Shown piece after piece: positions 1 through 9,389 of a DNA stretch of 64,000 bases. Location: NCBI RefSeq assembly GCF_052324685.1, contig NC_135221.1:22795371-22859370 (forward strand), given 5' to 3'. The DNA comes from Brachyhypopomus gauderio (lineage: Eukaryota; Chordata; Actinopteri; Gymnotiformes; Hypopomidae). Within the stretch, counting starts at the first letter, position 1. Each line of letters opens with the position of its first letter. Under the pieces are notes generated by a model. That model was not told the origin of the DNA and made no database searches. It saw only the letters and a list, made by a program, of their open reading frames with translations. The position numbers and the translations under genes were made by a program.

Positions 1-468
1 CGTGCGCTGCAATACCTTTGTACGGCCTGTTGATTTTGAGTGGACACGAAAATAATTTAACAGACCTATAAATATGTATAATACGCAGTTAATCCAAATG
101 TCACTATTGATTGAACTCCAGAAAATTGCTTATTTTTAAAAATTACTTGATAATCCACGAAGACTTGTAGTAACAATGGTGTTGCATGTTAATTTCCTAT
201 TGAAAATATCAAGAGAAACTATATATATCCCAGTTATGAAGCCTTGAAGTCTAAATTTAAAAGGAGTACAACTATTACAATAGGTTTCCCCACACTACGT
301 CTGTGAAACCTAATAAATCAAATGACAAAAACGATAGTGAATCTAAAGTATATGTAATTGATTTAACCATTTATCCTTTTTCAAGCACAGCACAAATGAG
401 GCACAAGTACAGCTGGGATGTAATGCCATTGATGTCTCCAACCAAATACTCCAATTTATAGTACTTAC

Positions 469-556
469 ATTCTGAAGCTCTGGGAAAAGCTTTGCGCACA
501 GTAATGCAAAATTATATGGAGCTAAATTATTTAAACTGTCAGCTTGCATTATTCTA
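469..556 (-). CDS. Candidate isolated coding exon, unknown protein
   Basis: On the minus strand an 88-base block is flanked by a plausible acceptor (TATTATAG, right side) and a strong donor (GTAAGTAC, left side). It is open for 29 codons in the frame that enters in phase 1 and leaves in phase 0. The peptide is mixed in composition and contains NNLAPYNFALLCAKLFPEL. It lies beyond the poly(A) signal of the snoRNA host gene at 704-709, so it would belong to another transcript or to a longer isoform. I do not recognise the protein. A chance 29-codon open frame with good splice sites is possible. Confidence 0.28.
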
Positions 557-1097
557 CTATAATACAAAAATCATACATTTGTTTTAATTTAACCATAGTA
601 TGAATCACAAATGCAAGGTCAATGGAAGTAAAGCTATACAACATTTTACATGAAGATGCTCCAGATGAAAATCAAGCCATGCCCAAGATTTGTTCCAAGC
701 AACTTTATTGCCCCTCCCAACACTGCAAACTCATATCACCACCATAGCTTCTTCCAGGTGCAATGTTCATGTTCTTTATCTGAGCAGTAGAAGATCATCA
801 TACATGTTCTAGGTTCATAAGATAATGGATCCAAGTGCACATACTCACTCGCCAAGACACATACATCCCTCTCAATGCAGACCAAGTATAGTATATTAAC
901 AAATGACTGCACAAGACATTAGGGAAAACATCTCATAGCCATTTTGCTCATCTGTACACAGTAGGCAGCCCTGGTACTGGTTGTCAACAAATCTGGATTT
1001 TGATTAAATTGAAGGTCTTCAACATCCTGAAATAAATAAAATATACATAAAGGGAGTGACTAATTTTCATATTAATATCTCATAATGACAGAACTGG

Positions 1098-1231
1098 TAA
1101 TGTCGCAGGCCTTCAAGTCAGGTTTTTGCATATTGACAAAACGAGAAACCTGTGCCAGGCCTGCATATACTGTCCCAAGGAAAAAGACATCACAACAAAC
1201 AGAGGTTCTGTCATGATGGTATCAACTTGGG
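1098..1231 (-). ncRNA. H/ACA box snoRNA, 134 nt
   Basis: The minus strand folds as a standard H/ACA RNA. The 5' hairpin has lower stem CCCAAG/CTTGGG, an open pocket and an upper stem (ATCATGACAGA paired imperfectly with TCTGTTTGTTGTGAT). It is followed directly by an H box ACAGTA (1168-1173, fits AnAnnA). The 3' hairpin has lower stem GCAGGCC/GGCCTGC, a pocket (TGGCAC facing GACTTGA) and upper stem AGGTTT/AAAACCT. An ACA box follows at 1101-1103, three bases before the inferred 3' end. Length and part order match the family, which guides pseudouridylation of rRNA or snRNA in the nucleolus or Cajal body. It lies inside the intron between host exons at 1410-1458 and 1026. I could not assign a family number or target. 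Confidence 0.75.
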
Positions 1232-1745
1232 AAAGATACATTTTACTTTAACTAATTTTCGGTTCATTCAGCTCTTGCTAAGCTGCAAACTACCTGTTAA
1301 GGACATGTTCTAGTGTAAAGAACAAACGATACTCAGCGATAATGTTTCTGCACTTATCAATAAGAAGGAGTTAGGCTCAAACATTTTACAGACCTACATC
1401 AACACTTACTGCAAGTGAAGGTCTACCAAAGTAAATGCCTGGAATGTGTTCCAACAACCTGCATTAAACAAAATGAAGAGTTAACATTCATACTCTTCCA
1501 TTGCCTGCAGACTTGAATGGCTTGAAGCAACTGCAGTCAGGGGGTGAAGGTTCATGTTCTCATAAGCATTATTAATACATGTCATTTGAGAGGAATGGTG
1601 GTCAAGTAACAGGTTTGCCACTTGCCTGAACCAAGGCACATTCCAAGTCTCAGTTCAGGAAATCGCCATCCTTCTTGAAATCTGCATGGGGGAAAAAAAA
1701 AAAGTTTAAATAACTTCTACAAAGTCTTTCTGTAGTCTTTTTTTA

Positions 1746-1945
1746 AACTGTTTGCCCACAGACTAGGGCCTCTCCCAAGGACAAGGAGGAGTCCACTCTC
1801 AGAGGGGCAGGACAACCACAGTCGAGCTTCAAGATGCCGCCAAAACAGCGACTCTTGAGTTCAGACAGCAGCGCCTTTCTTTCCCAGCAGAGTAACACTA
1901 GTTCAGGCACCATACCGCCTGAACAGCTGACAACCACTGGATGGG
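1746..1945 (-). ncRNA. Long H/ACA snoRNA, U19/SNORA74-like
   Basis: On the minus strand the 5' hairpin has lower stem CCAG/CTGG, two unpaired pocket strands and a perfect 8-bp upper stem GTTCAGGC/GCCTGAAC. An A-rich hinge (GAAAGAAAGG, containing AAAGAA as an H box) follows. The 3' part is long (about 125 nt), with an inner CAAGA/TCTTG hairpin and paired CCCTCT/GGAGAGG segments, and ends in ACA at 1749-1751. The total of about 200 nt is too long for an ordinary 130-nt H/ACA RNA but fits the U19/SNORA74 class. The name rests on length, architecture and my memory of that family, so treat it as probable only. It lies in the host intron between exons 1975-2030 and 1626-1681. Confidence 0.6.
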
Positions 1946-2539
1946 GTCACATTTAAGGGTGAGAAGTTACTTACAAAACACGCCAACTGGCACGCCTCAG
2001 GTGAAAACTCGTTGGTTAAGAACCAGCCATCTGTAAATTCATTAAGTTTATGAAGCATTCAATTGGAACTAGTTACAAAGGCAAGCAACTAACTCAACAG
2101 AAACCAGCGAACTACTGTACTAAATGTTCATTCAACCTACAATAAGGGACTTGGCCAACTAGGTTATACAATATGAAACAACATCTATGTAATCTCAAAA
2201 ATGGCCCCATATTGAAGCACTGTAGATACATCCTGCCATGCAGCGTTGGCCATACGTTAGTTATAGTTATATACTTTAGTAAGTTAGTTGAATAATCTAA
2301 CTGTAGATCGGAATGTAACACGTGGTAACCAAGTCAATCTTGCTAAATCATAAAACCACTACTCTAACCAACGTTTCTTACACATCCGTTATGAACTCAC
2401 TCTCGACAAACTGCATAGCGCCCAAAATCATTAAACATATGAACACCAGCACAGTGTGATTTAACTAGAACACATTTACACACCCACCATGACATTATCA
2501 CGTTATTCTCGACTCCTTGCTGCTACAAAACAAAAAGAC

Positions 2540-2760
2540 AAACCGTCTTGGCCACAACACACGCTGAGGAGACACCATGACGAACAGAGAAGAGAGAGAA
2601 CAGGACACGTCCTCACGAAGTGAGAGAAGAGAGAACCGGAAACGTCCTGCACCCCATTTATCTCAGCTGTGACGTCACGAAGAGGCGCACTGAATGTTGG
2701 GAAATCTTTCCGCCAAAAGAAAAGCATCCTTGCACCAATATGGCTTAGCGTTTAACTTCA
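2540..2760 (-). promoter_or_regulatory. Promoter of the snoRNA host gene
   Basis: The block contains a perfect CRE palindrome TGACGTCA (about 2670), an ETS-type CCGGAA (about 2637) and a pyrimidine-rich initiator stretch (TTCTCTCTTCTCTC on the minus strand). These are typical of TATA-less housekeeping and TOP-type promoters. No TATA box is seen at the right distance. The short open frame across 2503-2727 is not convincing as a protein. Confidence 0.45.
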
Positions 2761-3044
2761 CACTATGTCCCCAAACAGGATACCATAATAGTTCAAATTA
2801 CAAATATAATATACAAACATTTTAATATCGATCAATTACAGCACACCATATATATTATATAATCTCCATTATTATTTTAATAAATTAGTCAATAACTAGT
2901 TTATCACCGGCTACTATTAGGTGGGTCATTCCTGGGATACGGTGCCATTTGGACCTCAAAGCTTTTTGAATATTAAACATTGTTTTTATTAGTTTTTCAT
3001 GTTTTGTTTATGAAAGGTACGTGTTAAACTATTTAATAATAATT

Positions 3045-3290
3045 TAGGTCAAGCTGTAGCTGGACAGCAAGCTGGACTGGTCCTGTAACAACGACCACCT
3101 GTACAGGAAGGGACAGAGCAGGCTGTTCTTTCTGAGGAGGCTGCGATCGTTTGGTATCTGCCGGAAACTCCTATGGATGTTTTATTAATCTGTAGTTGCC
3201 AGTGTCCTGTTATACACTGTAGTGTGCTGGGGGAGCAAGCAGCATATCCAAGAAGGACACATCCAGGCTGAACAAACTGATCAGACGGGC
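3045..3290 (+). mobile_element. 3' fragment of a non-LTR retrotransposon (CR1/L2-like ORF2 tail)
   Basis: The translation shows the C-terminal reverse-transcriptase signature of fish CR1/L2/Rex1-type LINEs: a YRKGQSRLFFLRRLRSFG-like motif, then a SVVASVLLYTVVCWG-like motif. In-frame stops interrupt it. Only the last quarter of ORF2 is present, as expected of a 5'-truncated dead copy. It runs into an (AT)n tract. Confidence 0.6.
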
Positions 3291-3302
3291 TTCTTTCTAT
3301 CT

Positions 3303-3306
<4 letters not shown>

Positions 3307-3355
<49 letters not shown>
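3307..3355. repeat. (AT)n microsatellite
   Basis: An uninterrupted dinucleotide tract of about 24 units. It continues at 3554-3584 on the other side of the MITE and served as insertion target for both neighbouring elements. Confidence 0.95.
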
Positions 3356-3358
<3 letters not shown>

Positions 3359-3553
3359 GGGCGATTTTAGGATCTGGTCTTTAGGGGTGCCCAGCCCCCA
3401 GTGCTCACAGAGGCACAATACCAAAGTATTGCACAGGTGCAGAGCAAGGTTTTTGCATAATATAATATTTTAAAAATGTGTTGAGCCAGGGGGTGCTGAG
3501 CAACTTCACGGTGGTGCTCTAGCACCACTAAAAATACCCTAGCCTCGCCCCTG
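3356..3553. mobile_element. hAT-like MITE, 198 bp
   Basis: The block starts CAGGGGCGA and ends TCGCCCCTG, an inverted terminal repeat, and sits inside (AT)n. An 8-bp TATATATA target duplication is therefore possible but cannot be proved. The CAGGGGCG-type end suits hAT non-autonomous elements. No coding capacity. Confidence 0.55.
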
Positions 3554-3584
<31 letters not shown>

Positions 3585-3812
3585 CACTGCTCAAAAAAAT
3601 AAAGGGAACACTTAAACAACACAATGTAACTCCAAGTCATCCACACTTTGTGTTCAGATAGGAAGCAACATTGATTGTGAATCAATTTCAACTGCTCTTG
3701 TGCAAATGGAACAGACAACAGGTAGAAATGAGAGATTTTCAACTGATTTCAAAGATTTTTATTGAGATCTAGGATGTGTTATTTTAGTTTTCCCTTTATT
3801 TTTTTGAGCAGT
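3585..3812. mobile_element. Short non-autonomous Tc1/mariner element
   Basis: Terminal inverted repeats of about 27 bp (CACTGCTCAAAAAAATAAAG on the left, its near complement on the right) are flanked by TA. The 228-bp interior has no transposase, so it is an internally deleted copy of a Tc1/mariner family common in fish. Confidence 0.72.
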
Positions 3813-3925
3813 ATATATATACATTTTAATGAACCCTACATGAAAATCAATCCTATACTTATTTTGATTATTTTTAAGGACGCATGCTGTGGCCTGCTTT
3901 ACAGTTTTTCTCAGTCGATTCGGTT

Positions 3926-5850
3926 AATTTCTCAGATCAGAATTGAAATTTGAAAAACTATTCATTCAATCTCCACATCTCATTGTCACCTGTGCACATC
4001 ATAATTGCATTTCTCATTGTGTTTAACATTTTGTAAATGCTTTTGTGCATTTTGCAAATGGACATGGACAATTGCTTATGTCATGTTTATCAAAATGTGT
4101 TGTACGGATTGTCTGTTGAATTGTCTTACCCTCTAAAACATTTAGTCTTTGGGTCATTGCCAGGTCATTATATGCAAAAGTGCTGAACATGTTGTCATAA
4201 TCTCTAAGGCATTGTTTAGAGTTTTTAATTTATTGAAATAATAATAAAATTTTTTGTTACATTTTGGTAATTTATCCTAATTTGATTAAATTGTTAGGAA
4301 GTGAACATTCAGTTACAGTAAGAAAGGGAATTGGTGAAGGCTTAGATCAACAAATGGTCTCAACCACAGGTCAGAGGTGCGTCTCATGAACCTTTACTGT
4401 AATTGGCAAACATTTATAGACGCTAAACACTGCAGTATCACAAAGTCTCATAATGGAAAGATGAGGCCATGTACAGGGAGAACAGCCAAGAAGAGGAGTA
4501 AGACTGTGTGGTGTAGAGGGGTAGGACTGTGTGGTGTAGAGGAGTAAGACTGTGTGGTGTAGAGGGGTAAGACTGTGTGGTGTAGAGGAGTAAGACTGTG
4601 GTGTAGAGGAGTAAGACTGTGTGGTGTAGAGGGGTAAGACTGTGTGCTGTAGAGGGGTAAGACTGTGTGGTGTAGAGGGGTAAGACTGTGGTGTAGAGAG
4701 GTAAGACTGTGTGGTGTAGAGGAGCAAGACTGTGTGGTGTAGAGGAGTAAGACTGTGTGGTGTAGAGGGGTAAGACTGTGGTGTAGAGGAGTAAGACTGT
4801 GTGGTGTAGAGGGGTAAGACTGTGTGCTGTAGAGGGGTAAGACTGTTGTGTAGAGGGGTAAGACTGTGGTGTAGAGGGGTAAGACTGGTGTAGAGGAGTA
4901 AGACTGTGTGGTGTAGAGGAGTAAGACTGTGTGGTGTAGAGGAGTAAGACTGTGTGGTGTAGAGGGGTAAGACTGTTGTGTAGAGGGGTAAGACTGTGGT
5001 GTAGAGGAGTAAGACTGTGGTGTAGAGGGGTAAGACTGTGTAGTGTAGAGGAGTAAGACTGTGTGGTGTAGAGGAGTAAGACTGTGTGGTGTAGAGGGGT
5101 AAGACTGTGGTGTAGAGGAGTAAGACTGTGGTGTAGAGGGGTAAGACTGTGTGGTGTAGAGGGGTAAGACTGTGGTGTAGAGGGGTAAGACTGTGTGGTG
5201 TAGAGGGGTAAGACTGTGTGGTGTAGAGGAGTAAGACTGTGGTGTAGAGGGGTAAGACTGTGTGGTGTAGAAGAGTAAGACTGTGTGGTGTAGAGGGGTA
5301 AGACTGTGTTGTGTAAGGCTGAGGGGACTTACATGTTTTACATGTAAGTCATGGTCTTACAATGGCTGAAGCTAGACGTTGGGTGCAGCTGAATATTTGA
5401 TGAACAACTGTGTTCAGTCATTTAAACATTTCATAGAGAAAACATGTATGTACTGTAATTCAGAAATGTGCTCTCTGTTGTAATGCTGCACAATGATATA
5501 AATTCTTTTTTTTTTTTTTGCATTCTTATACCACATAGGATATCAACACTAGCTCATAAGGGTAGCAGAGGTTCCATTTTCACACAATAAGAGGAGGCTG
5601 TATGTGCTCTGGTTGTTTTGAATGTGTAGAATAAGTTTTAAATTTTGCAGTTTTTCCAGTCAGTTGTCGGTCTTTTCTGAATTTCAATCAATTTGTTTTT
5701 GTCAACAAAGCAGTGTGAACAATACAGTCAAACAATATTGCTATATAGATTTGATTCCTGTTCAATTTCTTGCTATCAGTCTCCCACATACACTCATGTG
5801 TAACTTTGTGTTTCGTGTAAGTTTGTATGTGTGTAATATGCATTTGTTAT
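3926..5850 (+). repeat. Left arm of an 8.1-kb imperfect palindrome
   Basis: This arm reappears in reverse complement at 7225-8132 and 11824-12058. Matching landmarks include TCAATCTCCACATCTC (about 3968), matched near 12010; GTTGTCATAATCTCTAAGGC (about 4193), matched at 11829-11850; the 4376-4388 block, matched near 7970; and the 5590-5640 block, matched near 7445-7490. The left arm is longer mainly because its minisatellite has expanded. No protein gene is seen in it. Confidence 0.78.
4496..5315 (+). repeat. Minisatellite, 20-23 bp units, left palindrome arm
   Basis: About 37 copies of a unit reading GTAAGACTGTGTGGTGTAGA plus GGG or GGA. Units differ by loss of a GTGT block and by G/A at one site. 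The open frame across it on the minus strand (4371-4727) is a by-product of the repeat. The same unit occurs inverted and with few copies at 7815-7960. Confidence 0.95.
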
Positions 5851-6838
5851 TAGTGACATCCTATTCCTAATCCATATGCTTGAATATGACATTGATTCAG
5901 CTACAACAGCAAGGTTTAGGAGTGTGTTTATGGGGATTTTTGACCATTCTTCCAGAAGCTCATTTGAGGGGGCTCATTTAGATGAGAAGGCCTGGCTCTC
6001 AGTCTCCACTCTAATTCATCCCAAATGTGTTCTATCAGGTTGAGGTCAGGACTCTGTGCAGGCCAGTCAAGTTCATCCACACCAGACTCTGCCATCCATG
6101 TCTTTATGGACCTTGCTTTGTGCACTGGTGCACAGTCATGTTGGAAGATGAAAGGCCAGCTCCAAACTTTTCCCACAAAGTTGGGAGCATGGAATTGTCT
6201 TAAATGTCTTGGTATGCTGAAGTATTCAGAGTTCCTCTCACTAGAACAAGGGGGTCAAGCCCCTCCTGAAAAACAACCCCACACTATAATCCCCCCTCCA
6301 TCAAACTTTACACTTGGCACAATGCAGTCAGACAAGTACCGCCAAACTCAGACTCATCCATCAGATTGCCAGATGGAGAAGCGTGATTCGTCACTTCAGA
6401 GAACGCGCCTCCACTTTTTTCGATTGACAAGGTTTTATTTATAGTATCACAAGTTTAAATTTACAGTACTGTTTTGGGTCTGGTTCAGGACATTACAACA
6501 CTGGAGGATCATTGCAACATTTAATATAGAAACACTTGAACCGCTTACACTGAGAACACACTTCAATTGTGTCCAGTGGTGATTTGCTTTACACCACTGC
6601 ATCTGATATTTTGCATTGCATTGTGATGTATTGCTTGGATGCAGCTGCTCGACCATGGAAACCCATTCCATGAAGCTCTCTGCACACTGTTCTTGGATGT
6701 CTATAATGATTGTCTCTGCAGAAAGTTGGTGACCTCTTCGCATTATTCACTTCAGCATCCGTTGACCCTGCTCTATCAGTTTATGTGGTCTACCACTTTG
6801 TGGCTGAGTTGCTGTTGTCCCCAAACATTTATAATTTT

Positions 6839-6915
<77 letters not shown>

Positions 6916-7124
6916 AATACAGCTGACAGTTGACTGTATTAATAATTAGGTGTGAAAACATTTCATGACTGGATTTGTAGCACCCATTCTTTCACAAATG
7001 TTTGTAAAAAACTGTATGTATGCCTAGGTGCTTAATTTTACACACCTGTGGCCATGGAAGTGATTGGAACACCTGATTTCGATAATTTGGACGGGTGAGC
7101 GAATACTTTTGACCATATAGTGTA
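5851..7124 (-). mobile_element. Decayed Tc1-like transposon
   Basis: Minus-strand translation at 5928-6176 gives the transposase C-terminal motif FQHDCAPVHKARSIKTW followed by DLNLIEHIWDELEWRLRARP (second Asp and Glu of the DDE triad). 6447-6743 retains an upstream piece (WVSMVEQLHPS, MQWCKA). Frames are broken and an (AT)n tract interrupts the element. The right end keeps the TIR-like ACTTTTGACCATATAGTGTA at 7124. The left TIR is gone and the element abuts the palindrome arm at about 5850. It is the spacer of the palindrome. Confidence 0.85.
6841..6909. repeat. (AT)n microsatellite inside the Tc1 copy
   Basis: About 34 uninterrupted AT units. The tract produces spurious YIYIYI open frames on both strands. 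Confidence 0.97.
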
Positions 7125-7814
7125 TCTCTCTCTTTTTGTGGGTATTTCATCCTCCTTTACAGTAAAGTAAGTAAGACTGTAAGTATATTCTGATGGAAAC
7201 TAGCTAAGCTTTTGATTTCAAGAATGAAATGAAACAATACATTTACACACAAAATAAAAACTTACACAGAACACAAAGTTATACATGACTGTATGTGGGA
7301 GACTGATAGCAAAAAATTGGACTGGAATCAAATTTGTACAGCAATATTGTTTGATTGTATTGTTCGTACTGCAATTTATTGACAAAAACAAATCTGATTG
7401 AAATTCAGAAAAGACAGACAACTGACTGGAAAAATTGCTACATTAAAAACATACACTACACATTCAAAACAACCTGAGCACATACAGCCTCCTCTTGTTG
7501 TGTGAAAATTGAACCTCTGCCCCCCCTATGAGCTAGTCTTGAAATCCTATATGGCATAAGAGTGCAAAAATGCAAAACAAAAAATGAATAACATGTCAGA
7601 GTTTATATCAAAGTGTAGCATTACAACAGAGAGCACATTTCTGAATTACACGTTTTCTCTATGGAATGTTTGAACGATTGAAGACACAGTTGTTCTTCCA
7701 GTATTCAGCTGCACCCAGCGATCAGCTTCAGCCATTGTAAAACCATTACTTACATGTAAAACATGATCCACAATTGTTGCCCTTATTTCACTGTTTTGTC
7801 CCCTCAGCCTTACA

Positions 7815-7960
7815 CCACACAGTCTTACCCCGCTACACCAGTCTTACTCCTCTACACCACACATTCTTACCCCTCTACACCACACAGTCTTACCCCTCTA
7901 CACTAGTCTTACTCCTCTATACCACAGTCTTACCCCTCTACACTAGTCTTACTCCTCTAC
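7815..7960 (-). repeat. Minisatellite, right palindrome arm (inverted, short)
   Basis: Six to eight copies of the complement of the 4496-5315 unit (CAGTCTTACCCCTCTACACC and variants). Confidence 0.9.
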
Positions 7961-8132
7961 AGGTGTTCATGAGATGCACCTCTGACCTATGGTTGAGACC
8001 ATTGGTTGATCTAAACCTTCACCAGTTCCCTTTCTTACTGTAACTGATTGTTCATCTGCGAACAATTAAATCAAATTAGGATAAATTACCAAAATGTAAC
8101 AAAAAAAAAAAATAAAAAAATTAATGTAACAT

Positions 8133-8357
8133 TGTAGCGACTACTACTCCTCGCAGCGTATTCCCTAACAGACAGGCACTTGGCCACTTAGGGAGTTTTA
8201 GCCCTTTAAGTGACACTGGGGGAGCGGCGCCTGCGTGCGCCAGGGGAGGGGGAGAAAACAGTGCTGTTGTTTGAGTTGCGTGGAAAATAAAGTTTTTCCC
8301 CTCCTCGGGATTTTCTGGATTAAGCACTTTCTGCCTCGGTTCCTGAACTGGACTTAG
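8133..8357 (+). repeat. 5' LTR of the gypsy element
   Basis: Starts TGTAGCGACTACTACTCC, closely matching the start of the 3' LTR at 11603. It contains AATAAAG (about 8287). The two LTRs match with scattered substitutions and short indels, so the insertion is not very young. ACAT precedes it. Confidence 0.88.
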
Positions 8358-8577
8358 TGGACTTAAGGCCCATTCACACCCTACGGTAATTATGGATACG
8401 GACCCTTTCCGGTTCCGGGGGTCGTTTCATCTGTCAGTGGGTCCGTTGCCAGAGCGCTTACGAATCCGTAGTAACGGAGCAATATAAACCGGAAATCAGG
8501 GGGCAGTAGAGAGTCAGAAGCATCGGAAGTACACCAATTCGGGAAAATCAATGAAGAATAGTACTGGACTTTTAAAA

Positions 8578-9255
8578 ATGGCGCTCGAGTTAGAAGATAA
8601 ACTTTGCGAGTTGGTTAGAGGCTACATTCAGCTGGGTTTCCATCCAAACCTTTCGAAAAAATAATGCGCAATTTCCAAGTTTCGGCAGAAAAAAATGCAA
8701 ATTAAGCCTTGTTTCCATTCATTACAGTTATACGAATAAACTTTAGATCACGTGAGAGGACGCCAAACAATAGTGGTTTTACGTCCATCTGGCAGTTACG
8801 CATTTTTGCACTTTGAGGTTTTGAAAAATTTTTTTCTTTTTCTTTTCTATACATGGAGAAGTTAAATTAAATTTTTGCTCTCTCCAGAACTGTTTTTGTA
8901 TGCATTTGCCATCTTTACATCGCGATCATGTACAGAACCACATGACTTGAGGCATGATACGTCATCATTTATGCAAAAAACCCTTTTCCATCCAGTTTTT
9001 CCAAATTTTGGCGATGCGATAATCTAACTTTTCCACCTCCTCCTAGCGTAAAAATCTTTTTGCGATATTTGGGGCTTTTTTCGAATTTTGGTCTTTTTCC
9101 ATCCAGCTTTTTTCATGCGCATTTTCAAAATGCGCAAAAACTCAGTGGATGGAAAACCCTCTATGATGCTACGGTGCCAGGTCATCGCGATAAACAGCGA
9201 TGCAAAAACTGCTGGGAGGAGATTGCTGGTGCGCCGGTGCCGGAAATTTGACTAT
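8578..9255 (+). pseudogene. MADF-domain fragment split by a MITE
   Basis: From ATG at 8578 the frame reads MALELEDKLCELVRGY, the first part of a MADF domain. After the MITE (8634-9159) it resumes with LYDATVPGHRDKQRCKNCW and EEIAG, the second half of the same domain. MADF is found in DNA-binding proteins, including the second protein of PIF/Harbinger transposons. That origin is plausible here but not shown. No nuclease (DDE) ORF accompanies it. Confidence 0.55.
8634..9159. mobile_element. MITE with GGGTTTCCATCCA terminal inverted repeats
   Basis: The left end GGGTTTCCATCCA is mirrored by TGGATGGAAAACCC on the right. The inner ends also pair (ATGCGCAATTT and AAAATGCGC). About 526 bp, non-coding. 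It is inserted in the MADF frame. Confidence 0.65.
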
Positions 9256-9389
9256 ACTGCCCTCTAGAGGATGTATTTTAAAAAATCATAACAACGTTGG
9301 AACCGGAAAGAGGTATAGTGGCCCCCTACGGAGGCTACATTTGGTACGGACAGACGAAATTCGTCCGTGTCCGGAGGTATAAAGCGGGC

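Larger units (their letters stand above)
685..2640 (-). ncRNA. snoRNA host gene (SNHG-like), about five short exons
   Basis: Seen on the minus strand: short blocks bounded by splice consensus at 1975-2030 (donor GTAAGT), 1626-1681 (GC donor GCAAGT after a long T/C tract and CAG acceptor), 1410-1458 (donor GTAAGT), and a last exon from 1026 (acceptor TTATTTCAG) to a poly(A) signal AATAAA at 704-709. The 5' exon lies near 2500-2640 in pyrimidine-rich sequence resembling a 5' TOP leader. The exon at 1975-2030 begins ATG but stops after four codons, and no frame runs through all exons. Two H/ACA snoRNAs lie in the introns. Tiny poorly coding exons, intronic snoRNAs and a TOP-like start are the known layout of snoRNA host genes. 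Some exons are open in one frame, for example 35 codons at 1026-920, so a coding transcript is not excluded. Exact exon 1 limits are uncertain. Confidence 0.5.

Noticed and set aside
1410-1458. C/D box snoRNA starting at TGATGTA just inside the intron (1404-1335)
   Set aside because: The C box would lie about five bases from the splice donor, and box D' / C' and the terminal stem are poor.
1746-1945. Telomerase RNA (also a long RNA ending in an H/ACA domain)
   Set aside because: No template-like CTAACCCTAA segment and far too short; a U19-like H/ACA snoRNA explains it better.
3222-3742. YIYIYI-containing frames near the AT tracts
   Set aside because: Translation of (AT)n microsatellite.
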